64,000 nucleotides of DNA from positions 2,797,206-2,861,205 of the forward strand of contig CAJQUN010000007.1 in the NCBI GenBank assembly GCA_907163345.1, read 5' to 3'. Numbering within the stretch: position 1 is the first letter of the stretch; every line of letters starts with the position of its first letter. Made by a program: the position numbers and the translations under genes. This document shows positions 55,416-64,000 of the stretch, one piece after another. This DNA is from Haberlea rhodopensis (taxonomy: Eukaryota; Streptophyta; Magnoliopsida; Lamiales; Gesneriaceae). Below the pieces are notes generated by a model, which saw only the letters and a list, made by a program, of their open reading frames with translations, had not been told where the DNA came from and did no database searches.

Positions 55416-55745
55416 TGTGGTAAGATGCCACGGGATAAGATGCCCATATGGTAAGAGGCCATACAATGTTATTATGTGGTAAGATGCCATGGGGTAAGAT
55501 GCCCATATGGTAAGAGGCCATACAATGTTATTATGTGGTAAGATGCCACGGGGTAAGATGCCCATATGGTAAGAGGCCATACGATGTTATTATGTGGTAA
55601 GATGCCACGGGGTAAGATGCCCATATGGTAAGAGGCCATACAATGTTATTATGTGGTAAGATGCCACGGGGTAAGATGCCCATATGGTAAGAGGCCATAC
55701 GATATTATGATGTGGTAAGATGCCACAGGGTAAGATGCCCATATG
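55416..55745. repeat. 59-bp tandem repeat in LTR O
   Basis: About 5.6 copies of a 59-bp unit start at 55416, 55475, 55534, 55593, 55652 and 55711. Each unit contains GGTAAGATGCC, GGTAAGATGCCC and GGTAAGAGGCC, so it is itself built from a shorter motif. It takes the place of the CGCT/AGCG repeats of LTRs I and Q. Confidence 0.95.
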
Positions 55746-56164
55746 CATGAATATGAATCAGGGACAACAAAAAGAAGTTAATGAATAACCAGCATATTTA
55801 CTTAACCAATATTTCATGCATTTACTGTGATGTTTTTATGATGTTAAGTAAGATTATATATGCTCATGATGTGTTGTCCCTGTAGTAACTTTTGGACTAA
55901 AGGACTAAGGGTCGGGTTGAGGCAGTGAGCCACGAGGAACACATGAATGTTTCGGTTTCAAGTTATGATTAGTATCTACTCTAGGAGTAGTGTAAATCTA
56001 AATGTTGGCATTCTTTTGGGAATGTGATGAATTATTTTTGAAGTTTTGTATTTTGGCCTGTAATCCTGTTAGCTCATGTAACAACCAGAACCTTAAGATG
56101 TTATTAATGCATGATTAGTCCTTCTTATGTCACTATAACACTGTTAGGGTGGGAAGGCCCTACA

Positions 56165-57150
56165 ATATTGGCAGCCTTATGATCCATGTGAATATCCCTT
56201 ACTCCTTGGGAGAGAAAGAGAAAATTGTCAGATAGTTCCTTGAGAGACTCGACCATTGATGGAGTATTATCAATATCAGACAAATACAGATCGGCTTCGG
56301 CAGACTGCACAACGATCTCTTTCCCTTTACCAAAAGAAATTGATTTAGACTCGATATCAATCTCTTGAGTGAAATCCTGAAAGGGTGATGACGCGGACGA
56401 CGAAATGAGAGGTGCATCACTCTGGCTTGGTTCAAATCGGGTCAGCTCAAAAAGATCTTTAGAGAACTGCTGCAAAAATGCTTCTTCGCCAGCAGACTGG
56501 GCTGGTTGGATGGAGTCTGGTGGGGTCATAGTTTCCTGAGTGGTACGAGGAGAAATTTGTTGTTTAGGTTCTTCAGATCGTAGTTCCAACATCTTCAATA
56601 GATGTGGTAGTAAACTTCGGAGATACACTAGTATGTGCAGTTGCAGAAGTTGGCTTGATCATAGGAGAAATAGTAGGTGACTCTAACAGTAGAGCCATGG
56701 TCTCAACCTCTTTGGCGGTAGGAGCATTGATTAGTGGCTGCTCCACTGGTTCAGATTCTGTTGCGGCAACAGCTTGGCTTGAGCTTGGAGGATCAGTCTC
56801 CATAAGCTGTTTTGGAGCCTGCTCTTTCTCAGTCTGGGCTAACGAGGGCTGAACTGGATTGTGAGGTGGGGTGGATATGTTCAACTTCTGTCGAATAAAT
56901 TTGACAGCCTAATTCAGTGAAAAGACATCCAGCTCCAATTAAGCAATAACAACTCGGTCATCCCTGAGCGTTGGACTGGTTAGATCAAGGTTATCCTTCT
57001 TGAGTTGGATAAGGTTGTTGACAATTCGTAGCTTATGGTTGGCACAGAAAAGATATTATCATTGCACGGCAATGCGAACATCATCTGTTTCAGTGAACAT
57101 GAGAACTTCCTTCCCCATTTCGTTCAGCTTCTTGAGCTTAGATTTGATTC
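56165..57150 (-). pseudogene. Accessory ORF of element N, central part, broken
   Basis: This is the minus-strand relative of residues about 410-705 of the element B accessory protein. Matching pieces are LKKLNEMGKEVLMFTETDDVRIAVQ, DDRVVIA, KLNISTPPHNPVQPS, LINAPTAKEVETM and LKELSDNFLFLSQ. Stops interrupt it near 57058 and 56910, and a frame change lies near 56600. The N-terminal half is absent; the element stops at about 57150 against gypsy LTR sequence. Confidence 0.8.
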
Positions 57151-57293
57151 ATTTATTTCTCAAGTTCTCATTTGATTAATACTAACCAATCCGTACCCGG
57201 TTTACCTCCATATCGAGTATACTTACAATACGTAATTATTCCATAATTACCAAAATCAAGTCATAGTTCATTTAGTTATTTTTGAGTATCACA
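57150..57293 (-). mobile_element. Truncated 3' LTR of gypsy element P
   Basis: On the minus strand an LTR start (TGTGATACTCAAAAATAAC) follows the polypurine tract AGTGGGGGAGAAA (about 57294-57306). Only about 140 bp remain before the sequence changes to element N at about 57150, so the junction is a deletion or rearrangement point. Confidence 0.65.
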
Positions 57294-57347
57294 TTTCTCC
57301 CCCACTAATAATTTTTGTCCTCGAAATTGTATAACTTACTGATACTT

Positions 57348-58403
57348 TCACATAAACAAAACAACACTAAATAGTTGTGGATAGTGTTGCATCATATGTC
57401 GCTCTTTTTCCCACGTGGCCTCCTCGACACCCCTCTTGTTCCATTGAACCTTGACCATAGGTATTACTTTATTCCGAAGTCTTCGATCCGCCCTATCCAA
57501 AACTTTTACCGGCCATTCCACATACGATACATCTGAATCTAACTGAATTTCTGAAGGCTGCAATACATGAGATGGGTCCGGTTCATACTTTCTCAACATT
57601 GACACATGGAACATATCGTGAATGCCAGATAAGGATTATGGTAAAGCCAGACGATAAGCCAAGGTGCCAATACGCTGTAAAATCTCATAAGGACCCACAT
57701 ATCTCGGTGACAACTTCCCTCGCATACCAAATCGTACTACACCCCTGAAAGGTGAGATCATTAGAAACACTTTGTCACCCAACTGAAACTCTAACGGTCG
57801 TCTTCGTTTATTAGCATAGGTTGCTTGCCTATCTTGAGCCGCTTTCATCTTCTGCCGAATTACTTTCACTTTTTCTTCCATCTCCCTGATCAATCCCGGT
57901 CCTCCAAATGGTTTGCGATCTATGTCATCCCAGTATAGTGGCGATCTACAACGTCAACCATATAAGGCTTCAAATGGAGTCATCTGAATGCTCACCTGAT
58001 AGCTATTGTTGTACGAGAATTCCACCAAAGCCAATGAGTCCTGCCACGCAGTGTCGAACTCTAGTACACAAGCCCGCAACATATCTTCAAGTGTTTGTAT
58101 AGTACACTTAGTCTGGCCATCAGTTTGGGGGTGGTATGCCGTACTCAATCTGACTTCAGTTCCCAAAGCTGACTGAAGACCTTCCCAAAAATACGAAGCA
58201 AATCGAGGATCTTGATCCAACACAATGGAAACCAGGATTCCATGCAATCTTACCACATCTCGAACGTACAATTGAGCCATCCTCAAATACGTGATGGTCA
58301 TGTTGTATGGAATAAAATGAACTACTTTGGTTAGCCTATCCATAATTACCCAAATGGCGTCAAGCCCCGAAGTAGTCCTCGGAAAGTGAGTCACAAGGTC
58401 CAT
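57348..58403 (-). pseudogene. Gypsy element P: integrase core and chromodomain-like end
   Basis: Three frame pieces. The integrase core (57954-58403) has VIMDRLTKVVHF with the first Asp, LDQDPRF with the second, and YHPQTDGQTK, where the catalytic Glu normally after DGQ(S/T) is Lys. A linker (57636-57893) has LGDKVFLMISPFRGV. The end (57348-57614) has FHVSMLRKY, then VLDRADRRLRNK and EATWEKE, a chromodomain-like pattern of chromoviruses (Tekay type), which may guide insertion to chromatin. Stops and frameshifts lie between pieces. Not functional. Confidence 0.9.
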
Positions 58404-58463
58404 GGATATGTGTTCCTACTTCCATTTAGGTACTTCTAAACTTCTTAATTCACTGCCCGGTCT

Positions 58464-60010
58464 CTATCTTTCGGCCTTCACTTGTTGATAGATCAAACAC
58501 CTCTTAACGAATGTGATGACATCTTGTTTCATTTGTTTCCACCAGAACTGGTCACAGAGATCCTTATACATTTTCCTCCCGCCTGGGTGAATTCTAAATA
58601 TGCTACTATGAGCTCGCTGCAAGATTTCTTGACGCAACTCCGGCGTACTCGGAACTACCCAACGATTACCAAGCTTTAAAGAACAATTTTCAGCCACTCT
58701 GAACTTCGATGGCTGTCCAAGAAGTGCCAATGCTAACCATCTTTGTATCTCATCATCTGCCTTCTGAGCCCTCATGATATTCTCAAAAACATTTGGCTCT
58801 GCTAATAAAGTTGATACACGTACCGGTGATGCAGCATAGCCCAGATGGCAATAGGAAGTCAACATAGTTGATAAGTGCATGACGTCCTCTGTGGTACGTT
58901 TCACTTTTCGACTCAAGGCGTCTGCTGTTAAGTTCGCCTTTTCGGGATGGTACTCAATTTCACAATCATAGTCTTTTAGCAAGTCCATCCATCTTCTCTG
59001 CCTCATATTTAACTCCGCATGAGTAAACAAGAACTTCATGCTCTTATGATCTGTATAGATGGTAAACGAAGTACCATACAAGTAGTGCCGCCAAATCTTC
59101 AAGGCAAACACTATGGCTACCAGTTCCAAATCGTGAACTGGATATCTAGTCTCATGCGGCTTCAGCTGTCTCGAAGCATAAGCTACCACATGCTTATCTT
59201 GCATCAGCACGCAACCCAAGCCCTGTAGCGATGCATCAGTATATAACACAAACCTTTTGTTCTCCGTGGGAATCACTAACACGGGTGCTGATGTCAACCG
59301 GTGTTTCAACTCTTGAAAGCTCTGCTCACAAGTCTCAGACCAATAAAATGGCACTCCTTTCTGAGTCAATTGTGTCAATGGCTTCGCAATTTTTAAGAAT
59401 CCCTCGATAAAATGTCGATAATAACCGGCTAAACCAAGGAAGCTCCGTATCTCGGGCTCGAAAGTAGGCACAAACCACTCCATCACTGCCTCTACTTTCT
59501 TGGGATCTACGATATCCCATTGCAAGAGATGACATGCCCCAGGAATACTATGTTGTTCAACCAGAATTCACATTGACTGAGCTTGGCAAACAGTTGATTA
59601 TCTCTAAGAATCTGGAGCACTATTCGCAAATGTCTCTCGTGCTCTTCCTCACTCCGGGAATAAATAAGAATATCATCGATGAACACAATGACGAACTGAT
59701 CAAGATACGGCTGGAACACCCGATTCATTAGACTCATAAAGACAGCCGGGGTATTCGTCACACCAAACGGCATGACCAAGAATTCATAATGTCCGTAACG
59801 AGTCCGAAATGCTGTCTTCTGAACGTCCCCTCCTCTAACCCGTCTCTGATGGTATCCGGATCTCAAATCAATCTTGGAATAAATCATTGTGCCTTGTAAC
59901 TGATCAAACAGGTCATCAATTCGCGGGAGAGGGTACTTGTTCTTTATCGTCACTTTGTTCAACTGTCTGTAATCGATGCACAATCGCATCGAACTATCTT
60001 TCTTTTTCAC
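58464..60010 (-). pseudogene. Gypsy element P: reverse transcriptase, RNase H, integrase zinc region
   Basis: Two overlapping frames. 59507-60010 carries RT with KKKDSSMRLCIDYRQL, YPLPRIDDLFDQLQG, KIDLRSGYHQ and active site FIDDILIYS (near 59660-59690). 58464-59525 carries the RT end, RNase H (VLYTDASLQGLGCVLMQ, YASRQLKPHE, IYTDHKSMKFLF) and the start of integrase. The zinc-binding pattern there appears as CLIYQQVKAER, where relatives have CXXC, so the second Cys is lost. A frameshift near 59515 separates the frames. Confidence 0.92.
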
Positions 60011-60091
60011 AAATAAGACCGGTACACCCCAAGGCGATACGCTGGGACGTATGTATCCTCTAACAAGAAGCTCCTGTAATTAAATCTTCAA

Positions 60092-61317
60092 TTATCTCAA
60101 TTCTGCTGGTGCCATTCTATAAGGGGCACGGGAAATAGGAGTTGAACCTGGTATTAATTCAATCTCGAATTCTTCAATCTCAAATTCGACCTCATGACCC
60201 GGAGGAAAGCCTGAAATTTCTTCCGGAAAGACATCCACAAATTCGGCAACTATCGGTATCTCCTCAATCCTTACTTCCTTTTTCTTTTCAGTGGTATCAA
60301 TCGCATAAATCGAATAGCCTGACTGCCCTTGTTCTAACAGTCGTGACATTCGGATGACAGATATTAACGGAATCCTTGGACGAGACCCCTGTCCATAAAA
60401 CATCCATCGGTTTCCCTGCTCAGATTGAAAGTGAACTATTCTTTGACAACAATCTACAACTGCCTGATAATGGCTCAGCACATCAGTTCCCACAATACAA
60501 TCAAAATCTTTCATCTCTAAAATAATCAAGTCTGTCTTCAAGCCATCACCCTCAAAATAAATGAGGCAATCGGATACTACCCGGTTAGTGACTGTGTTCT
60601 CTCCCGTGGGTGTCGAGACAAGGAGAGACGTGGGTAAAAGAGACGACCATATATGATACTTCTTAACAAATTCAACAGAAATAAAGGAATGGGAAGCGCC
60701 CGAATCTATCAATATAAAGGCAGGGTAAGTAAATAAAGAACACTTACCCACAATCACTATTCCTGGACCTGCCTCTGCCTGCTCTCTAGTCAACGCAAAA
60801 ACCTGGCCCGGAGGCGGCCCTGACATCTGACCTCCCAATGGTCTCGGCACATACTGTTGTCTCTGTTGTACTGCCCTGTCTGAGAATCTCCCTATAGTGT
60901 CTTGATGTCCTCCTCGGTTAGGACATTCCCGAGCAATGTGGCTCTTTTTGCCACATTCATAGCAAGCAGTGCATTCCCTTATCGGATGAGGTCCTCCACA
61001 ATGATAACACTTGATTCCTCCAAACTTACTTACTTGCGCCTGTCCCCTATTTGATTGAGTATTACTCCTGCGGTCTCCCATGCGACGAAAATCAGGTCAT
61101 CGACCACTAAATCTAGCAGACGATGAAGCTCCTCTTGACTAAATTGGTCACCTCTTGGTTGCAAACTATCAGGGGTTGACTTATGTGGGGGCAATGGTGG
61201 TGGTATGGAATCTGCATATGCACCCACTCCCAACTCTGCTAATTCCGCTCGTGTGAGAGCGTCGTCAAAGGAAGTAGGGCCATTAGTGATCACACTGTCA
61301 TATAGTTCTGGCCTCAA
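60092..61317 (-). pseudogene. Gypsy element P: gag C-half and protease, cut by Q
   Basis: 61030-61317 holds part of gag (RPELYDSVITNGPTSFDDAL), ending where Q is inserted. 60092-61081, in another frame, has two zinc knuckles (CYHCGGPHPIREC and CYECGKKSHIAREC), the aspartic protease motif FILIDSGASHSFIS, and the RT N-terminal linker (DVFPEEISGFPPGHEVEF, APYRMAPAEL). Stops at 60011-60091 separate it from RT. The capsid N-terminus and 5' LTR are displaced beyond the window by Q. Confidence 0.9.
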
Positions 61318-62044
61318 ATGTGATGCCCCGAAATTATTAATTGCAATTTGGGTATTAATTATGTTTATATGATGAATTATGTTGATAATTGATTCAGGTG
61401 TTGAAATTAATTATCTTGTTGAAATGCTTAGTCACATGGTAGGCGTGACCCGGGGTTGCATTTCAGGGTGCATGTTATACATGTTAGAAAATGAAGTGTT
61501 AACATGATTTAATTGTATTGGGTGTTAATTATGAGGAAGATATGAATTTAGTGGAAGTTTGTTGCATTTTTGTAAAATGCTTTTAAAATACCATGTTGGG
61601 GTATTTTATACATCATGTTAAGTTTGGGGTGCAATTTAATTAACTTTATAACCCCTTTACCCCACTACACTTTATTCACTTTACCCATCTCTTTTAAATC
61701 CCCAAATTCATCCCCAACCCTAACCCATTAAAGTGGAAGGAGAAATCTTCACAAAACCTTTGTTTGTGAGATTTATTGTAGGATTTGGAGTCCTTAAGAA
61801 GTATGGAACCCTTCCTAAAGTTTTTATGATGTTTGGTTTGATTTTGAAATGGGTTTTGATTGTTTGAAATGGGTTTATTTTGGGTTGGTGTGATTTTTGG
61901 ATGGGTGTAGGATTTTTAGTTGTTTAATGATGTAAAATGAAGGGTTGAAGTGTTTTATGTTATTGGTTTGTTGGTGTAAGTGTTGGTGAAGATGGGGAAG
62001 AAAATGTAGTGCAAAAATGGTGTTTTTCCACGCACAGGCAGCGG

Positions 62045-62250
62045 CGATCGATCGCCCATTTTTGGCGATCGATCGCGCGCAACCAGTAGGCGCCAGTAAC
62101 ATTTGGCGATCGATTGCCACATTTGGGCGATCGATCGGCGAGACTGGCGATCGATCGCACCAAAAGTGGCGATCGATCGCCAAGGGCTGAAATTTTCAGT
62201 ATCATCCAGTATGATCTCGCGATCGATCGGGCGTGGGCGGCGATCGATCG
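62045..62250. repeat. Phased CGATCGATCG array in LTR Q
   Basis: Seven perfect copies start at 62045, 62066, 62128, 62148, 62170, 62220 and 62241. One variant (CGATCGATTG) starts at 62107. Intervals are 21, 41, 21, 20, 22, 50 and 21 bp. The last pair forms a longer inverted repeat with ATCTCG/CGAGAT outer arms (62215-62256). The array lies 726-931 bp into the LTR. Confidence 0.95.
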
Positions 62251-62410
62251 CGAGATGTAAAAATGGGTGTTTTTGATTATTTTGTGGGATTTTTGGATAT
62301 TGGACTATAATTAGCTTCTAATATCGATTTGTATGGTTGTGTAGAACCATCCCAGGTACCCACGACATCAAGGAGATAAAGTTCTCCAACTTCTCCACTT
62401 TTGGGAATTA

Positions 62411-62440
62411 AGGTACGTAAGAAACGTACGGGCATCGGAC
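62411..62440 (+). promoter_or_regulatory. Conserved GTACGT/ACGTAC inverted repeat, LTR Q (possible splice donor)
   Basis: AAGGTACGTAAGAAACGTACGGGC contains six-base arms. AG|GTACGTAAG at 62412/62413 also fits a plant 5' splice site well. A matching acceptor lies just before gag (63596). Hairpin and splice-site readings are both open. Confidence 0.5.
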
Positions 62441-63388
62441 GATAATAACACACTCCTATACTATGACTACGCAATGATTGCATAAGTATTTACGATGTTT
62501 ATGATGATGATTATGATAAGTAAGTTTATGATGATGATGTGTATGATGAGTAAAGATGATATGATGTTTATGAGGACGTTTATGATAAGATGATGATGTT
62601 TATAAGATGATGATGTTTACAAGATGATGATGTTTATAAGATGATCACATTTATGATATGATGATGATGATGTATGTTTAACTATGTTATTTAGAATGGT
62701 AGAGTGTTCTGGTAGTTGTTATGGGAAAGCGAGGAAGGTACTTACCGCTGACATAGCTAGCGAGGAGATACATCCGCTATCAAGGTGTAGCGAGGGGTAT
62801 CATAGTACCGCTATATGTCGAAGCGAGGGGGCCAATTGTTCCGCGGACATAACAAGACCAGAAACATCCCCATTTCTAAATAACATTGTTGATTATGAAC
62901 ATATATGTGAAGTATGATTTTAGTTATTTATGTCAAGGACTAATGATTATATGCATGACTATGAAACAGGGACAACCAAAGTGGGTTAATGCGATTAACC
63001 AGGAAGTATATGTTACGATTATTTTCATGCATTTATTTATATGCCATTTCCTTCTGATGTTAAGTAATGATGTACATGCTCATGATGGGTTGTTCCTGTA
63101 GGTACACTTTTGGACTGAAGGGCTAAGAGTCGGGTTGAGGCAGTGAGCTAAAAGGAGCATGAAAGAATATAGGATACAGGATTTTGATAGTCTCTACTCT
63201 AGGAGTAATGTAAACCTATAATGTTAGCATTCGTTTTTGGGAATGTAATTATTAAGTTTTGAAATTTTATTTTGGCCTGTAATTCTATTAGTTCAAAGCT
63301 ACAACCGGAACCCTAGGATGTTATTAATGCATGTTTAGTCCATAATACGTGATTATGACGATGTTAAGGTAGGAAGACCCTACATTAG

Positions 63389-63405
63389 TGGTATCAGAGC
63401 AGTGG
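63389..63405 (+). other. Primer-binding site of element Q
   Basis: TGGTATCAGAGCAGTGG begins four bases after the 5' LTR end and matches the plant initiator-Met tRNA 3' end. Confidence 0.93.
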
Positions 63406-63597
63406 TTAGAAAACCCGGGAATGAGTGAAGGGTAGCCTTAGCAATAAGTTGGCTAGGTGCTTCTTTTTTTAAAAAAAACATGTTTTGTGCATATGTTGCA
63501 TATGAAGCATATGACTATTGTACTAACATGTTATGGTTTCTAACGGTGTATTATATGAACTGCTTTTGGGTATTGTTGTTAACCCTTGTCTTGCAGC
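63406..63597 (+). other. Leader between primer site and gag of Q
   Basis: About 190 untranslated bases. It ends in TTGTCTTGCAG|C directly before the ATG, a good match to a plant 3' splice site. Confidence 0.6.
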
Positions 63598-64000
63598 ATG
63601 ACATCAAACGTGGAAGTGGGTGATGCAGTTAGTGTTAATGCAACTGCTGGACGTACCAATCCCCTACCACCGCCAGCCTTGGGCGAGGAACCCTCTGAGC
63701 AACAGTTACTACCTGGGGAGCTAAGTTTGGCTCAGTTTCTGATATACCGACCCCCGATGTTCGAAGGAACTGAGACAGAGGAACTGGTCGAGGAATGGTT
63801 AGAGAGGATAGAACAAATATTTGTGGCAGCTCCTTGTGCAAAGTCAGCCTGGATAAGACTAGCGGAGTTCCAATTGGCCAAGAAGGCGCTGATGTGGTGG
63901 AAGACCACAGTGATAGAGCAAGACGCTCAGGGTCAGGAAATAAATTGGAAACTGTTCAGAACTCGGTTTCTGACCCGCTACTTTTCAGCTGCTGCACGAC
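63598..64000 (+). CDS. Gypsy element Q: gag, N-terminal part (runs off the window)
   Basis: The ATG at 63598 opens a frame to the window edge (134 codons, no stop). It starts MTSNVEVGDAVSV with a Pro-rich stretch (NPLPPPALGEEPSEQ). The Retrotrans_gag signature follows: PPMFEGTETEELVEEWLERI, AEFQLAKKALMWWKTT and WKLFRTRFLTRYF. Gag forms the virus-like particle that packages element RNA. This piece is undamaged, so Q may be young; no downstream part is visible. Confidence 0.93.
   Translation, partial: MTSNVEVGDAVSVNATAGRTNPLPPPALGEEPSEQQLLPGELSLAQFLIYRPPMFEGTETEELVEEWLERIEQIFVAAPCAKSAWIRLAEFQLAKKALMWWKTTVIEQDAQGQEINWKLFRTRFLTRYFSAAAR

Larger units (their letters stand above)
53991..56164 (+). 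mobile_element. Solo LTR O (gypsy), TSD ATATT
   Basis: It starts TGTAATACCCCCGAAATG and ends GAAGGCCCTACA (2,174 bp). ATATT flanks it at 53986-53990 and 56165-56169, and there is no internal region. It shares with I, H and Q the CGAAATG start, TAGAACCATCCCAGGTACC (55222-55240) and ACGTACGGGCATCGGACGG (near 55303). ORFs inside lie in low-complexity or palindrome DNA. Confidence 0.96.
61319..63384 (+). mobile_element. 5' LTR of gypsy element Q
   Basis: It starts TGTGATGCCCCGAAATTATT and ends GAAGACCCTACA (2,066 bp), followed by a primer site and gag. It is closely related to solo LTRs I, H and O. The five bases before it (TCAAA) are the candidate TSD; the other end is outside the window. It contains the palindrome array, TAGAACCATCCCAGGTACC (62342-62360), the GTACGT/ACGTAC block and CGCT/AGCG repeats (about 62745-62830). 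Confidence 0.95.

Overview
This is repeat-dominated nuclear DNA from a flowering plant. It holds Ty1/copia and Ty3/gypsy LTR retrotransposons primed by initiator-Met tRNA, a Mutator-like (MULE) transposase, AT-rich spacers and one plant-type glycosyltransferase gene. A large extra ORF behind the pol of a copia element, starting MATITHNSLSVEFDD, recalls predicted proteins I remember from Gesneriaceae (Lamiales) genomes. That points to a Lamiales eudicot, but only weakly. There are no bacterial genes, rRNA, tRNA genes or CRISPR arrays.

Layout, left to right. 1-1688: end of a copia element (K) with its 3' LTR. 1689-6069: LTR debris (J) with a solo gypsy LTR (I) inside it. 6070-11026: decayed minus-strand gypsy element (L) with its 5' LTR. 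11027-45000: a nest of elements inside a decayed minus-strand MULE (F). Target-site duplications (TSDs) at nine of the insertions in the window can be read directly and give the order: F contains copia solo LTR G (12681-44168, TSD CATTT). G contains gypsy solo LTR E (13603-43251, ATACA). E contains full-length plus-strand copia A (15227-42323, TAAAC). A contains full-length minus-strand copia B (19424-32706, GAAAG), solo LTR D (34607-37077, AAACA) and, in its 3' LTR, solo LTR H (39582-42059, GAACG). B contains solo LTR C (26124-28711, GGATG). That is six levels deep (F, G, E, A, B, C).

45000-48987: the only convincing host gene, an intronless alpha-1,4-glycosyltransferase-like gene (46555-47760), with its flanks. 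48988-50442: small non-autonomous LTR element M. 50443-52161: AT-rich spacer. 52162-57150: truncated copia element N, a relative of B, interrupted by solo gypsy LTR O (53991-56164, TSD ATATT). 57150-61318: minus-strand chromodomain-type gypsy element P. 61319-64000: 5' LTR, primer site and start of gag of plus-strand gypsy element Q, which interrupts P and runs off the window.

The most unusual signal lies in the long gypsy LTRs I, H, O, Q and D and in a fragment at 1749-1842. Each carries an array of the 10-bp palindrome CGATCGATCG. By hand count, all 36 intervals between neighbouring palindromes are 20-22, 30-31, 40-42 or 50-52 bp, close to whole turns of the DNA helix, although the spacer sequences differ. 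Downstream of the arrays lie a conserved GTACGT/ACGTAC inverted repeat and CGCT/AGCG repeats. I know of no description of this arrangement. A second notable point is that the extra ORF of B appears to have been split by one TGA codon; the related element N has GGA there.
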